64,000 nucleotides of DNA from Blastococcus aurantiacus (GCF_900102425.1 NZ_FNBT01000005.1:62001-126000), one strand, 5' to 3'. Positions 25,268-33,777 are shown, counted from the first letter of the stretch. Notes: generated by a model not told the origin, from the sequence alone. Numbers and translations: made by a program.

Positions 25268-25759
25268 TCAGCGGCGGACCGCCTCGACGAAGTTCAGCAC
25301 CCGTTCCCGCAGCTCGGCGGCGCGTTCGGCGACGACCTCGTCCGGGTTCCGGTCCTGCAGCCACGGCGGGATCTCCGTCCGGACCCGGTCGGCACAACCC
25401 AGGTCGGCGCACATGTAGGTGCCCACGGTGTTGCCGTTGCGGCCCGCGGCACCGGTTCGCTTCGCCGTGAACAGCGACACGGCGTCCCCGGTCTGCGCCG
25501 TCTGGCAGAGCAGGCACATCGCCGCCGTCCGGCTGGACATCCTCGTGTCGGCGGCCCGGACGGCGATGCCGACGGGTCGCTCACCGGTGTCGACGACGAG
25601 GTAGCCGCGCAGCGGTGCCTTCGGGTCCCGCCAGCCGAGCAGCTCGAGGGCGGCCCAGTCGAGGTCGGCGAAGTCCTTGGGCAGCGCCAGCCCCTTGGCC
25701 TCGCCCTGGGAGCAGTTCACGAACGAGCGGCGGACCTGCTGCTCGGTGAGGGCGTGCAC
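25268..25759 (-). CDS. FBP-domain (FusB-like EF-G-binding) zinc-finger protein
   Basis: The 163-residue protein contains a treble-clef zinc site of Cys pairs: MCLLCQTAQTG around residues 81-84 and TYMCADLGCADRVR about 30 residues later. It fits the FBP domain of FusB-type proteins that bind elongation factor G and rescue it from fusidic acid. The N-terminal helices VRRSFVNCSQGEAKGLALP are the usual family lead-in. The GTG start has AAGGAGA 6 bases upstream. Whether it confers resistance here cannot be told, since chromosomal actinobacterial members may act on ribosome recycling. Confidence 0.82.
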   Translation of the reverse strand: MHALTEQQVRRSFVNCSQGEAKGLALPKDFADLDWAALELLGWRDPKAPLRGYLVVDTGERPVGIAVRAADTRMSSRTAAMCLLCQTAQTGDAVSLFTAKRTGAAGRNGNTVGTYMCADLGCADRVRTEIPPWLQDRNPDEVVAERAAELRERVLNFVEAVRR

Positions 25760-25813
25760 GATCGATCTCCTTGCGTGGGGGAACGGCCATCGTGCGTCAC
25801 GACGGCACGGAGC

Positions 25814-26476
25814 TCAGCCCATTTTCCGCAGGAGCGACAGCACGTCGGCCGGACCGGCGGCGACGGCCGCGGCACCCGCCGCCTCGAGCTCGCCGTCCTC
25901 GGCCGGGCCCCACCCCGCCCCGATGCAGGGCAGACCGTGGGCGGCGGCACCGAGGACGTCGTGGGAGCGGTCGCCCACGAGGACGGGGCCGTGCCCTCCG
26001 GGATGGGCGGCGAGGGCCGCCGCGACGACCTGGTCCTTGTGCCGGACGGCCCCGTCCAACGTCGCACCGTGGACGGTCGCGAAGGAGGACAGGAGGCCGG
26101 TGTGCCCGAGGACACGGAGGGCGAAAGGCTCCGGCTTGCTCGTGGCCACGGCCAGGATCACGCCCGCCTCGGCGAGGGCCTCCAGCAGGTCGGGCACGCC
26201 GTCGTGGACGGTGACGTCCAGGACGGCGCCGGCCGCGTAGTGCTCCCGGTAGGCGGCCACCGCACGCGCCACGTCCGCGGCCGGGACGCCCAGCACCAGG
26301 GCGAAGCCGTCCTGCAGCGGTGGTCCGACCATCGCGCGGAGCTGCGTCGGCGTCGGCTCGGGCAGCCCGAGGACGGTGGCTGCGTGCCGGACGGAGGACG
26401 AGATGCCCGGCGAGGAGTCGACCAGCGTGCCGTCGAGGTCGAACAGGACGAGGCGGCCGTCCAGGCCGACGCTCAC
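25814..26476 (-). CDS. HAD-superfamily phosphatase, phosphoglycolate phosphatase-like
   Basis: The 220-residue protein has HAD motif I VLFDLDGTLVDSSPG, motif II VATSKPEPFALRVL (Ser/Thr plus Lys), and motif IV LVGDRSHDVLGAAAHG. The four-helix cap between residues 20 and 85 is the Gph/PGMB class. The GTG start overlaps the def stop as GTGA, so it is coupled to peptide deformylase. Substrates could be phosphoglycolate or another small phosphoester. The frame stays open far upstream, but that part is antisense to cobD. Confidence 0.88.
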   Translation of the reverse strand: MSVGLDGRLVLFDLDGTLVDSSPGISSSVRHAATVLGLPEPTPTQLRAMVGPPLQDGFALVLGVPAADVARAVAAYREHYAAGAVLDVTVHDGVPDLLEALAEAGVILAVATSKPEPFALRVLGHTGLLSSFATVHGATLDGAVRHKDQVVAAALAAHPGGHGPVLVGDRSHDVLGAAAHGLPCIGAGWGPAEDGELEAAGAAAVAAGPADVLSLLRKMG

Positions 26477-27030
26477 GCGGGCAGGTCGCCCGCCGGACCG
26501 GCCGCCTCCGCGAGCAGGCGGTCCCGTTCCTCCTCGGGGAGCCGGTCCACGTAGACGATGCCCTCGAGGTGGTCGACCTCGTGCTGGAGGCACCGCGCCG
26601 CCATCCCCGTCGCCTCGATGTGCACCGGGTCGCCGTTGACGTCGACCCCGTCCACCCGCGCGCGGAACGCCCGGGCCAGCTCGGCGTAAGGACCCGGCAC
26701 GGAGAGGCAGCCCTCCTCGGTGACCTCCTCGGCGGGTTCGCCGTCCACGGCCTCGAGGAGCGTCAGCGTGGGGTTGACGACGTAGCCGACCACGTCCTCG
26801 CCGGCGGCGTCGGGGCAGTCGATGACGAAGATCCGCGCGTCCACGCCGATCTGGTTGGCCGCCAGGCCCACCCCGTCGGCGGCCTCCATGGAGGCGAACA
26901 TGTCGAGCAGCAGGTGGCGGAGGCCGCGGTCGAAGGCGGTCACCGGTGCGCAGGGACGGTGCAGCACGGGGTCGCTGCCGTAGGTGACGATGGGCCGGGC
27001 GACGCCGTCGTAACGGCCGGGCAGACGCAT
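26473..27030 (-). CDS. def: peptide deformylase
   Basis: The 185-residue metalloenzyme removes the N-formyl group from nascent proteins. Motif 1 GVGLAANQIG, motif 2 EGCLSVPG (metal Cys) and motif 3 QHEVDHLEG (two metal His and catalytic Glu) are all intact. The start ATG 27030 follows a TAGGAT -10 element by 8 bases without a Shine-Dalgarno. It shares its 5' region with the divergent cobD gene and is coupled downstream to the HAD phosphatase. Confidence 0.96.
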   Translation of the reverse strand: MRLPGRYDGVARPIVTYGSDPVLHRPCAPVTAFDRGLRHLLLDMFASMEAADGVGLAANQIGVDARIFVIDCPDAAGEDVVGYVVNPTLTLLEAVDGEPAEEVTEEGCLSVPGPYAELARAFRARVDGVDVNGDPVHIEATGMAARCLQHEVDHLEGIVYVDRLPEEERDRLLAEAAGPAGDLPA

Positions 27031-27038
27031 GACGACCG

Positions 27039-27044
27039 ATCCTA
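27039..27044 (-). promoter_or_regulatory. -10 element for def (leaderless)
   Basis: On the minus strand TAGGAT ends 8 bases before the def start codon, with no ribosome-binding site between them. Confidence 0.55.
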
Positions 27045-27073
27045 GGGAGGTCTCCCCGGGACGGGCGGGCACC

Positions 27074-28027
27074 ATGACGCCCGTGGACGTCCCGACCGCC
27101 GCCGGCCTGGCCCTCGGCTCCGCCGCCGATCTGCTGCTGGGAGATCCGCGGCGCGGGCACCCGGTGGCCGGCTTCGGGTCGGCCGCCGCCGCGCTGGAGC
27201 GCCGGACCTGGCGGGACGACCGGATCGCCGGCGTCGGCCACGTCCTCGTGCTCACGACGGCCGCGGCCGCGCTGGGGACGGCGCTGCAGCAGGCGACGGG
27301 GTCGCGGCCGGTGGCGCGCACGCTGGTCACCGCGGCCGCGACGTGGACGGTGCTCGGTGGCACCTCGCTGTCTCGCACCGCCGGCCGGATGGCGGACGCC
27401 CTCGACGACGGCGACCTGCCCCGGGCACGCGCGGTGCTGCCCTCGCTGGCCGGCCGCGACCCGAGCGGCCTGGACACCGGCGAGCTGGCGCGGGCGACAG
27501 TCGAGTCGGTCGCGGAGAACACCTCCGACGCCGCCGTCGCCCCGCTGTTCTGGGGTGCGGTGGCGGGCGTCCCGGGGCTGCTCGCGTACCGGGCGGTCAA
27601 CACGCTGGACGCGATGGTCGGCCACCGTTCGCCGCGCTACGAGCGCTTCGGGTGGGCCTCCGCGCGGCTCGACGACGTCGCCAACTGGGCCCCCGCGCGG
27701 CTGACCGCCGCCCTCACGGTCGCCTGCGCCCCACTGGCCGGCGGGTCCGCCGCCGGCGCCCTGCGCACGTGGCGCGCGGACGGCGCCGCGCACCCCAGCC
27801 CCAACGCGGGGAGGTGCGAGGCGGCGCTGGCCGGCGCCCTCGGGCTGCGGTTGGGCGGCCGCAACGTCTACGGATCCCGGGTGGAGGACCGGCCGGTGCT
27901 CGGCTCCGGACGGCTCCCGGAGGCCGGCGACGTCCGCCGGGCGACGCGGCTGTCGACCGCGGTGTGGACGGCGGCGGCGGCCCTCGCCACCGGCGCCCGG
28001 CTGCTCCGGTCGGCCCAGCGCCGCTGA
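27074..28027 (+). CDS. cobD: adenosylcobinamide-phosphate synthase (CobD/CbiB)
   Basis: The membrane protein (317 residues from ATG 27074) attaches aminopropanol to adenosylcobyric acid. CobD features are SAADLLLGDPRRGHPVAGFG near the start, the highly conserved ARATVESVAENTSDAAVAPLFWGAVAG, and YRAVNTLDAMVGHRSPRYERFGWASARLDDVANW. NAGRCEAALAGALGLRLGG is also present. An ATG at 27029 is in frame but overlaps the divergent def start, so I prefer 27074, which begins close to the family N-terminus. The gene is isolated from other cob genes by about 1.4 kb. Confidence 0.93.
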   Translation: MTPVDVPTAAGLALGSAADLLLGDPRRGHPVAGFGSAAAALERRTWRDDRIAGVGHVLVLTTAAAALGTALQQATGSRPVARTLVTAAATWTVLGGTSLSRTAGRMADALDDGDLPRARAVLPSLAGRDPSGLDTGELARATVESVAENTSDAAVAPLFWGAVAGVPGLLAYRAVNTLDAMVGHRSPRYERFGWASARLDDVANWAPARLTAALTVACAPLAGGSAAGALRTWRADGAAHPSPNAGRCEAALAGALGLRLGGRNVYGSRVEDRPVLGSGRLPEAGDVRRATRLSTAVWTAAAALATGARLLRSAQRR

Positions 28028-28239
28028 GCCGATGGGTGCACCCGCTCGCACTGGGTGACGGCGCGACGCGGAGTCGGACAGCCCGGCTCCGGCTCCGGCT
28101 GCGGAGCGCGCGGCACGGACGTACCGTCCTCGGCATCGGAGCGGCCGCCCCCGCCCGGGGCGGTGGATCCGCGGAGGTCGAGCCAGCGGCTGCGTGGTCC
28201 TGCCGGGGATCCGGTACGCCTCTCGCTGGAGCGAGCGTC

Positions 28240-28626
28240 ATGTCCTCTCCCACGCTGCCGCGCCACCGGCTGCGGTCCCGACGTCCCCTCACCACCCCCG
28301 ACCCGCTGCCCGAACCGGACGGCCCGGCTCCTGCGCAGGCCGACGCCGACCGCGCGGCCGCGCTGGAGCTCGAGGTCGCGCAGCTCCGCGCGGCCATGGC
28401 CAGCCGTGCCGCGATCGAGCAGGCCAAGGGCATCCTCATGCTGCTCACCGGCTGCACCGACCAGGTGGCCTTCGACCTGCTGTCGCACATCTCCGGGCAC
28501 ACCCACCGCAAGCTGCGGGACGTGGCCCAGGCGATCACGGCGTCGGCCTCGGGCGGGGCCGGCCTCCCGGCCGACATCCGGGCGATCCTGCGCGACGCCT
28601 GCCCTCCCGGCACCTCCCGGGCCTGA
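28240..28626 (+). CDS. ANTAR domain RNA-binding regulator
   Basis: The 128-residue protein has a C-terminal ANTAR domain (about residues 45-105). It reads ASRAAIEQAKGILMLLTGCTDQVAFDLLSHISGHTHRKLRDVAQAI, with the conserved Ala, IEQAKG and K/R-L-R-D-VA positions. ANTAR domains bind paired hexaloop RNA hairpins and act as antiterminators. The N-terminus is Pro-rich with a short coiled coil (AALELEVAQLRAAM) and lacks a receiver or GAF sensor, so activity may be controlled by dimerisation or a partner. The 212 bases before it, after cobD, contain no other gene. The target RNA is unknown. Confidence 0.85.
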   Translation: MSSPTLPRHRLRSRRPLTTPDPLPEPDGPAPAQADADRAAALELEVAQLRAAMASRAAIEQAKGILMLLTGCTDQVAFDLLSHISGHTHRKLRDVAQAITASASGGAGLPADIRAILRDACPPGTSRA

Positions 28627-28747
28627 CCTCCGGCACGGCCGGGGCGGCCTGCGCGCAGCCGTCCCGGGCCGTCCGCGAGAATGCGGACGCGCACGTGCCG
28701 TGCGCCCCTGCCGGCGGTCGACGGCGGGCCGAGGAGGGGAGCACCCG

Positions 28748-29416
28748 GTGTTCTACGTCATCGCCCGCTTCGTCATCCGCCCGCTGCTGTGGATCCTGCT
28801 CCGGCCCCGGGTCACCGGCCGCGAGAACGTGCCCCTCGACGGGCCGGTGATCCTGGCCAGCAACCACCTGTCCTTCATCGACAGCATCGTGATCCCGATC
28901 GTGGCCCCGAGGCGGGTCGCGCTGCTGGCCAAGGCGGAGTACTTCACCGGCGGTGGCATCTCCGGCTGGTTCACCCGCACGCTGTTCACCGCCCTGGGCG
29001 CGCACCCGGTCGAGCGGGAGACGCACCGGGCCGCGCAGGCAGCGCTCGACACGGCACTGGGCGTGCTCGACAGCGGCCTGGCCTTCGGGATCTACCCCGA
29101 GGGCACCCGCTCGCGGGACGGGCGACTGGCCCGCGGCAAGACCGGCGTCGCCTGGCTGGCTCTCACCGCGGACTGCCCGGTCGTCCCCGTCGCGGTGCAC
29201 GGGACCGACCGCGTCCAGCCGATCGACGCCCGCTGGCCCCGCCCCCGTCGCGTGGCCGTGACGTTCGGGAAGCCGATGACCTTCCCCGAGCACCGCGGAC
29301 TGGCCGGCAAGGGCCGGGCCCGGCGCGAGGTCACCGACGCGATCATGGAGGAGATCGCCGCCCTCTCCGGTCAGGAGAAGGCCGGGTGGGGCACCCCTCC
29401 CGGAGCTGCCGCGTGA
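28748..29416 (+). CDS. 1-acyl-sn-glycerol-3-phosphate acyltransferase family (PlsC-like)
   Basis: The 222-residue membrane-associated acyltransferase has motif I NHLSFID (the H-x4-D catalytic pair), motif [11 protein letters not shown] region and motif [13 protein letters not shown], followed by motif [11 protein letters not shown]. The N-terminal [13 protein letters not shown] is a membrane-contact helix. Such enzymes make phosphatidic acid from lysophosphatidate using acyl-CoA or acyl-ACP. The GTG start has GAGGAGGGGA upstream. The stop overlaps the cobQ start as GTGA, an odd lipid-cobalamin coupling probably of convenience. Confidence 0.92.
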   Translation: MFYVIARFVIRPLLWILLRPRVTGRENVPLDGPVILASNHLSFIDSIVIPIVAPRRVALLAKAEYFTGGGISGWFTRTLFTALGAHPVERETHRAAQAALDTALGVLDSGLAFGIYPEGTRSRDGRLARGKTGVAWLALTADCPVVPVAVHGTDRVQPIDARWPRPRRVAVTFGKPMTFPEHRGLAGKGRARREVTDAIMEEIAALSGQEKAGWGTPPGAAA

Positions 29417-30909
29417 GCGGAGCACTGCTCGTCGCGGGCACGACCTCGGACGCCGGCAAGTCCCTCGTCACCGCCGGGATCTGCCGCTGGCTGGTCCGCC
29501 AGGGCGTCTCCGTGGCGCCGTTCAAGGCGCAGAACATGAGCAACAACTCGATGGTCACCGCCGACGGCGCGGAGATCGGCCGCGCCCAGGTCATGCAGGC
29601 CGCCGCGGCGCGGGTCGAGCCCGAGGCCGCGATGAACCCCGTGCTGCTCAAGCCCGGCGGCGAGAACTCCAGCCAGGTCGTCGTCCTGGGCCGCGCGGTG
29701 GGCGAGGTGACGGCGCTGTCCTACCGACCGCGGAAGGCGGCGCTGATGGAGCAGGTGCTGGCCAGCCTGGCCGACCTGCGGGAGCGCTTCGACGTCGTCG
29801 TCTGCGAGGGCGCGGGCTCCCCCACCGAGATCAACCTGCGGGCCGACGACATCGCCAACATGGGCCTGGCGACGGCGGCCCGGCTCCCCGTGGTGGTGGT
29901 CGGTGACATCGACCGCGGCGGCGTCTTCGCCGCGTTGCACGGCACCGTGGCGCTCATGCCCCCCGGGGACCAGCGGTTGGTCGCCGGATTCCTGGTCAAC
30001 AAGTTCCGCGGCGACGTCCGGCTGCTGCGCCCGGGGCTGGAGCGGCTCGCCGAGCTCACCGGCCGTCCGACGCTCGGCGTGCTGCCCTGGCTGGCCGACC
30101 TCGAGCTCGACGTCGAGGACTCCCTCGGCCTGGACGCACCGCGCTCGGCAGCCGGCCCGGCACACGGTGAGGACGTGCTGCGGGTGGCGGTGGCGCGGCT
30201 GCCCCGCATCTCCAACTTCACCGACCTGGACGCGCTGGGCGCCGAGCCCGGCGTGCTGCTCCGCTACGCCACCCGTCCCGAGGAGCTGGCCGACGCCGAC
30301 CTGGTGGTGCTGCCCGGGACCCGCGCCACCGTCGCCGACCTCGGCTGGCTGCGCGCCACCGGGCTGGCCGACGCGGTGTGCCGACGGGCCGCGGACGGCG
30401 TCCCGGTGCTGGGCATCTGCGGCGGGTTCCAGATGCTGGCCCGCACCATCCACGACGACGTCGAGTCGCGGGCCGGCGTCGTCCCCGGCCTCGGGCTGCT
30501 GCCGACCGAGGTGCGGTTCGCGCCGGCGAAGACGCTCGGCCGCCCGGTCGGCTCCGCGCTCGGCGAGCCGGTGACCGGCTACGAGATCCACCACGGCGTC
30601 GCCACGCTGGACGACGGCGCGGAGCCCTTCCTCGACGGCGCCCGTGCGGGGTCGGTCTTCGGGACGACGTGGCACGGTGCGCTGGAGAACGACGGCTTCC
30701 GCCGGGCGTTCCTGCGCGAGGTGGCCGGACTCGCCGGCCGGCGCTTCCTCCCGGCACCCCGCACCGACTTCGCCGGCATCCGGGAGGCGCGGCTGGACCG
30801 GCTGGGCGACCTGGTCGCCGAGCACGCCGACACCGACGCGCTGTGGCGGTTGATCGAGCAGGGGCCGCCGGCCGGTCTGCCTCTCCTGCCGCCCGGCTCG
30901 GGCTTCTAG
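29413..30909 (+). CDS. cobQ: cobyric acid synthase (CobQ/CbiP)
   Basis: The 498-residue glutamine-dependent amidotransferase amidates the b, d, e and g carboxylates of adenosylcobyrinic diamide. The N-terminal dethiobiotin-synthetase-like domain has the P-loop [11 protein letters not shown] and [10 protein letters not shown], then [14 protein letters not shown]. The C-terminal class I glutaminase domain has the nucleophile Cys in [11 protein letters not shown] and the His in YEIHHG. Length and order are canonical. The GTG start is coupled to plsC. The stop overlaps the convergent thioesterase by 4 bases. Confidence 0.96.
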   Translation: MSGALLVAGTTSDAGKSLVTAGICRWLVRQGVSVAPFKAQNMSNNSMVTADGAEIGRAQVMQAAAARVEPEAAMNPVLLKPGGENSSQVVVLGRAVGEVTALSYRPRKAALMEQVLASLADLRERFDVVVCEGAGSPTEINLRADDIANMGLATAARLPVVVVGDIDRGGVFAALHGTVALMPPGDQRLVAGFLVNKFRGDVRLLRPGLERLAELTGRPTLGVLPWLADLELDVEDSLGLDAPRSAAGPAHGEDVLRVAVARLPRISNFTDLDALGAEPGVLLRYATRPEELADADLVVLPGTRATVADLGWLRATGLADAVCRRAADGVPVLGICGGFQMLARTIHDDVESRAGVVPGLGLLPTEVRFAPAKTLGRPVGSALGEPVTGYEIHHGVATLDDGAEPFLDGARAGSVFGTTWHGALENDGFRRAFLREVAGLAGRRFLPAPRTDFAGIREARLDRLGDLVAEHADTDALWRLIEQGPPAGLPLLPPGSGF

Positions 30910-31292
30910 CCGGCCAGGCGCGCGCGGAGGTCGTCCGGCCAGGGGGCGGACTGCCCGCCCGTGAGGCACACGTAGGTCGTCCGCACGGTGCAGCACAGCC
31001 GCTCGCCCACCCGGATCGTGAAGCGCACGGTCAGGCTGGTGCGGCCCAGCTTCTCCAGGTCCGCATCGACCTCGACGACGTCGCCGAGCCGAGCGGACGA
31101 CGTCCACTCCAGCGTGCTGGCGACCACGACGTACTGGTAGCCCTCGGCGCCGAACCGGCCCCAGTCGATGCCGCGCCCGGTCCACCACGGCGTGAGCGCC
31201 TCGTCGGCCCACACCAGGTAGTGGGCATTGAAGACGATGCCCTGCATGTCGCACTCGACGAACCGGACCGGAGCACTCCACACCTGAGGCAC
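30906..31292 (-). CDS. acyl-CoA thioesterase, hotdog fold (4-hydroxybenzoyl-CoA thioesterase type)
   Basis: The 128-residue single hotdog-domain protein begins [25 protein letters not shown], with the catalytic Asp in ECDMQG and the long central helix following. [26 protein letters not shown] provides the later strands. YbgC-type enzymes hydrolyse short acyl-CoA or aromatic acyl-CoA. The GTG start has no Shine-Dalgarno and is preceded by a TACCGT -10 element 8 bases away, part of the divergent promoter shared with the PPOX gene. Confidence 0.85.
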   Translation of the reverse strand: MPQVWSAPVRFVECDMQGIVFNAHYLVWADEALTPWWTGRGIDWGRFGAEGYQYVVVASTLEWTSSARLGDVVEVDADLEKLGRTSLTVRFTIRVGERLCCTVRTTYVCLTGGQSAPWPDDLRARLAG

Positions 31293-31300
31293 GAGGCGCC

Positions 31301-31326
31301 ACGGTAACGGGGCCGCCGGTTACCGT
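31301..31326. promoter_or_regulatory. back-to-back -10 elements in an 8-bp inverted repeat
   Basis: ACGGTAAC (31301-31308) and GTTACCGT (31319-31326) are perfect inverted copies 10 bases apart. Each holds a TACCGT -10 box, one pointing to GTG 31292 (minus, 8-base gap) and one to GTG 31333 (plus, 6-base gap). The whole intergenic region is only 40 bases, so both genes are probably leaderless and share regulation. Confidence 0.65.
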
Positions 31327-31332
31327 CGTCGC

Positions 31333-31968
31333 GTGGATGCCGTCACCGCTCCGGATGCCCAGCCCACCGATCCCGATGGCCGCGCCGTCGTCGACGGGTA
31401 CCGGGCCCCGGGCGGGCTGGTGCTGGACAAGGTGATCGACCACCTCGACCCGCACTGCCGCGAGTTCATCGCCCACTCCCCCTTCGCCACCCTGGCCACC
31501 GCCGACCCCGAGGGCTGGCCCGAGATCTCGCCGCGCGGCGGGGACCGTGGTTTCGTGCACGTCCTCGACGAGCACCGGCTCGCGCTGCCCGACCGCCCGG
31601 GCAACAACCGCGTGGACAGCCTGCGCAACCTGGCGGCGAACCCCCGGGCGGCGCTGATGTTCTTCGTCCCCGGCGTGGACCAGACGCTGCGCGTCTACGG
31701 GACGACGTCGCTCGTGCGGCACGAGGACCTCGGCGTCGACCTCACCGAGTTCGGCCGGGCGCCGCTGTCGGTGCTGGTGCTGCACGTCCGCAAGGCGTTC
31801 TTCCAGTGCCCGAAGTCGGTCATGCGCTCGGGCCTGTGGGACCCCGCGCAGCGGGTGGCACCCGGCACGCTCACCCCGTTCGGCCGGGTGATCAAGGACC
31901 ACTGTGCCCTGGAGTCCGACCTCCCCGACGACGCGACCATCTGGGCGGACCTGGCCCAGGAGCTCTAG
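31333..31968 (+). CDS. pyridoxamine 5'-phosphate oxidase family flavoprotein (MSMEG_1061-like)
   Basis: The 211-residue split-barrel protein shows FIAHSPFATLATADPEGWPEISPRGGDRGFVHV, with the conserved ATL-A-T strand pair. It then has LPDRPGNNRVDSLRNLAANPRAALMFFVPG, an FMN-phosphate binding pattern of the DUF1697/PPOX class. The C-terminal HVRKAFFQCPKSVMRSGLW is characteristic of the MSMEG_1061 subgroup. FMN or F420 dependence cannot be settled by eye. The GTG start follows its -10 element by 6 bases. Confidence 0.83.
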   Translation: MDAVTAPDAQPTDPDGRAVVDGYRAPGGLVLDKVIDHLDPHCREFIAHSPFATLATADPEGWPEISPRGGDRGFVHVLDEHRLALPDRPGNNRVDSLRNLAANPRAALMFFVPGVDQTLRVYGTTSLVRHEDLGVDLTEFGRAPLSVLVLHVRKAFFQCPKSVMRSGLWDPAQRVAPGTLTPFGRVIKDHCALESDLPDDATIWADLAQEL

Positions 31969-32020
31969 CCGGGAGCCCTGCGCCAGGAGTCGAGGCCCTT
32001 GGAACGTCGGTGCCCTGCCT

Positions 32021-32026
32021 TAGCGT
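32021..32026 (+). promoter_or_regulatory. -10 element for the VOC gene (leaderless)
   Basis: TAGCGT precedes ATG 32033 by 6 bases, too short a gap for a leader with a ribosome-binding site. Confidence 0.6.
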
Positions 32027-32032
32027 CCGGGC

Positions 32033-32458
32033 ATGGCGTTCGATCTCCAGGTGGTCGTGGACTCCACCGCCCCGCACGAGCTCGCCGACTGGTGGGCCGA
32101 GGCGCTGGGCTGGCAGGTGGAGCCGCAGGACGAGGCGTTCATCACCCGCATGGTGCAGGCGGGTGCGGCGAGCGAGGCCGACACCATGCGGCACCGCGGC
32201 GCGCTGGTGTGGTCGCTCGGCGCGGCCGTCACCTCGCCCGAGCCGGGGCGGCCGCGGGTGCTCTTCCAGAGGGTGCCCGAGGAGAAGACGGTCAAGAACC
32301 GGCTGCACCTCGACGTCCGGGTGGGGCCGGAGCGCCGCGAGGAGGAGGTGGCCCGGCTGGTCTCCCTCGGCGCCACCGAGCTCTGGCGGGGCGCGCAGGG
32401 CCCGATGTCCTGGGTGACGCTGGCCGATCCGCAGGGCAACGAGTTCTGCGTCGCCTGA
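32033..32458 (+). CDS. VOC / glyoxalase-like domain protein
   Basis: The 141-residue protein is made of the two beta-alpha-beta-beta-beta halves of the vicinal oxygen chelate fold. It opens FDLQVVVDSTAPHELADWWAEALGWQVE, the second half contains RLHLDVRVG, and it closes WVTLADPQGNEFCVA. HLDV and NEFCV strands are typical of the Glyoxalase_6 group found widely in actinobacteria. Metal ligands are incomplete compared with true glyoxalase I, so function is unassigned. It is monocistronic. Confidence 0.85.
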   Translation: MAFDLQVVVDSTAPHELADWWAEALGWQVEPQDEAFITRMVQAGAASEADTMRHRGALVWSLGAAVTSPEPGRPRVLFQRVPEEKTVKNRLHLDVRVGPERREEEVARLVSLGATELWRGAQGPMSWVTLADPQGNEFCVA

Positions 32459-32459
32459 C

Positions 32460-32657
32460 TCAGCTGTCGGGCAGGTCCCGCTGCAGCTTGCGGTCGGCCA
32501 CCGCCCGCTCGGCGAGGAGCCTGGCCCGCTGCGTGCGGGGTCTGCGGCCGTTGCCGAGGTAGCGCGCGTCCTCGACGAGCTGGAAGGCGGCCAGCACGCT
32601 GGCCTGCACCTCACCAGCCCGTGGGACGGCGGGGCGCACCGGCTCTGCCGACGTCAT
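32460..32657 (-). CDS. small hypothetical protein
   Basis: The 65-residue product opens MTSAEPVRPAVPRAGE and continues with a helical, basic region (ASVLAAFQLVEDARYLGNG, then RTQRARLLAERAVADRKLQRDLPDS). I recognise no family. ATG 32657 has only a weak AGGGG upstream. It is divergent from the PemK-like gene by 176 bases and so is not a conventional antitoxin partner. Its 3' end abuts the VOC gene stop. Confidence 0.5.
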   Translation of the reverse strand: MTSAEPVRPAVPRAGEVQASVLAAFQLVEDARYLGNGRRPRTQRARLLAERAVADRKLQRDLPDS

Positions 32658-32820
32658 GGGGACCCCTCTTCCCAGGGAACCGCCACGACCGCCTGTCCCG
32701 ACCGAACCCGTGCCGGAACGGATTCCCCGGAAAACGGTGCGCCAACCACTCAGTGACGGGATGGTGCCCATGCGTCACACAGGTCACAGCGGACACACCG
32801 CCGGCGGCCGGCGGAACCCG

Positions 32821-32826
32821 TAGCGT
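32821..32826 (+). promoter_or_regulatory. -10 element for the PemK-like gene (leaderless)
   Basis: TAGCGT lies 7 bases before ATG 32834 with no Shine-Dalgarno between them. Confidence 0.6.
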
Positions 32827-32833
32827 GCGGCGC

Positions 32834-33331
32834 ATGGCAGCGCGGCGAGGGCTCCGTTCGGCGGTGCGGTCGGTGCTGGACCTCGTACGGAGGACGGGCA
32901 CCGAGACCGGCACGAGGACGGGCACGAGGACGGGCACCAGGTCCACCGCGCCCGACGTGCAGTACCGGCCCCGGGACGACGACGCGGCCGACCCCGGCGA
33001 GATCGTGTGGGCGTGGGTGCCCTACGACGAGGGCGACGGGCGCGGCAAGGACCGCCCGGTGCTGGTCATCGGACGGCGCGGGACCGACCTGCTCGGGCTG
33101 ATGCTCAGCAGCCAGGACCACGACCGCGACGCCGCCGACGAGGCCCGCCACGGCCGGGTGTGGACCGACCTGGGCACCGGCGCCTGGGACGCGCGGGGGC
33201 GGCCCAGCGAGGTCCGGCTGGACCGGCTGCTGCACCTCGCGCCCGGGGACGTGCGCCGCGAGGGCGCGGCCCTGGACCGGGCGCGGTTCGATCGCGTCGT
33301 GGCCGAGGCCCGCCGCGTGCAGGGGTGGTGA
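32834..33331 (+). CDS. PemK/MazF-like toxin-family protein, no antitoxin partner
   Basis: The 165-residue protein has a PemK-like domain (about residues 54-165): PGEIVWAWVPYDEGDGRGKDRPVLVIGR matches the first strands and the basic loop of MazF/PemK endoribonucleases. LLGLMLSSQDHDRD and SEVRLDRLLHLAPGDVRREGAALD follow the later fold. The N-terminal 40 residues are extra, basic, and contain four TGT[ER] units from a 12-bp tandem DNA repeat. No antitoxin-like gene adjoins it on the same strand. It may be an orphan or a domesticated RNase-like protein. Confidence 0.75.
   Translation: MAARRGLRSAVRSVLDLVRRTGTETGTRTGTRTGTRSTAPDVQYRPRDDDAADPGEIVWAWVPYDEGDGRGKDRPVLVIGRRGTDLLGLMLSSQDHDRDAADEARHGRVWTDLGTGAWDARGRPSEVRLDRLLHLAPGDVRREGAALDRARFDRVVAEARRVQGW
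32891..32938 (+). repeat. four 12-bp tandem repeats in the PemK-like gene
   Basis: Four units close to AGGACGGGCACG encode the run of TGT-Glu/Arg in the N-terminal extension. Units 3 and 4 are near identical. The array keeps frame, so copy-number change would lengthen the linker without breaking the toxin-like domain. Confidence 0.7.
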
Positions 33332-33338
33332 GCGCCGC

Positions 33339-33602
33339 TCAGTCGGCGACGGACTCATCCCGGGCGTGCTGGTCGGCGCGCGGGCGCACGGTGTAGACAC
33401 CCGCCCCGTCCGCGAGCGTCTGCAGGTCGTACCGGTGGACGACCTTGGGCCCGCCGTGCAGGTGCACGTGCGTGACCGTCGGGAGCGGTTCGCCGTGGCG
33501 GGCCGGGCGGATCTCCACCCGCCCGTCCAGCGGACCGCCGACGTACAGCAGCACGGCGTCGTCGTCGGCCGGCTCGGCCCCGGTTCCAGCATCCTCGGAC
33601 AG
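33339..33602 (-). CDS. small conserved-looking acidic/beta protein with probable CTG start
   Basis: The 87-residue product (from CTG) reads SEDAGTGAEP, then DDDAVLLYVGGPLDGRVE and VTHVHLHGGPKVVHRYDLQTLADGAGVYTVRP. Beta-rich sequence with a GGPLDGR motif resembles unnamed actinobacterial proteins of about this length. No ATG, GTG or TTG lies near the conserved start; the nearest in frame is GTG 33728, which adds a Pro/Arg-rich stretch. CTG 33602 has AGGGAG 7 bases upstream and is the best-placed start. Function is unknown. Confidence 0.6.
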   Translation of the reverse strand: MSEDAGTGAEPADDDAVLLYVGGPLDGRVEIRPARHGEPLPTVTHVHLHGGPKVVHRYDLQTLADGAGVYTVRPRADQHARDESVAD

Positions 33603-33777
33603 GTCAGCGCTCCCTCGCTCGTTCCGCGACCAGCCAGAGTAGGCGCGGAACGGGGACCGGTGCCTGCTCGGCGGCCTCCCGGCGGGACGCGGTGAGCGCC
33701 GGGCTGGTGCTCGGGGAGCAGACGGCACCGGCGCGTCTGCGATCCTTGGACGCCGTCCCCGCGACCGAGGAGTTCCG

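Noticed and set aside
22950-25418. 822-codon plus-strand ORF overlapping the MFS gene
   Set aside because: It is an alternative frame of the MFS and flavodoxin-like regions, Arg/Gly/Pro-rich.
29371-31902. 843-codon minus-strand ORF across cobQ and neighbours
   Set aside because: Antisense shadow crossing several clearly real genes.
32460-32657. 65-residue ORF as antitoxin of the PemK-like gene
   Set aside because: It is divergent and 176 bases away with no DNA-binding motif; TA partners are normally co-directional and overlapping.
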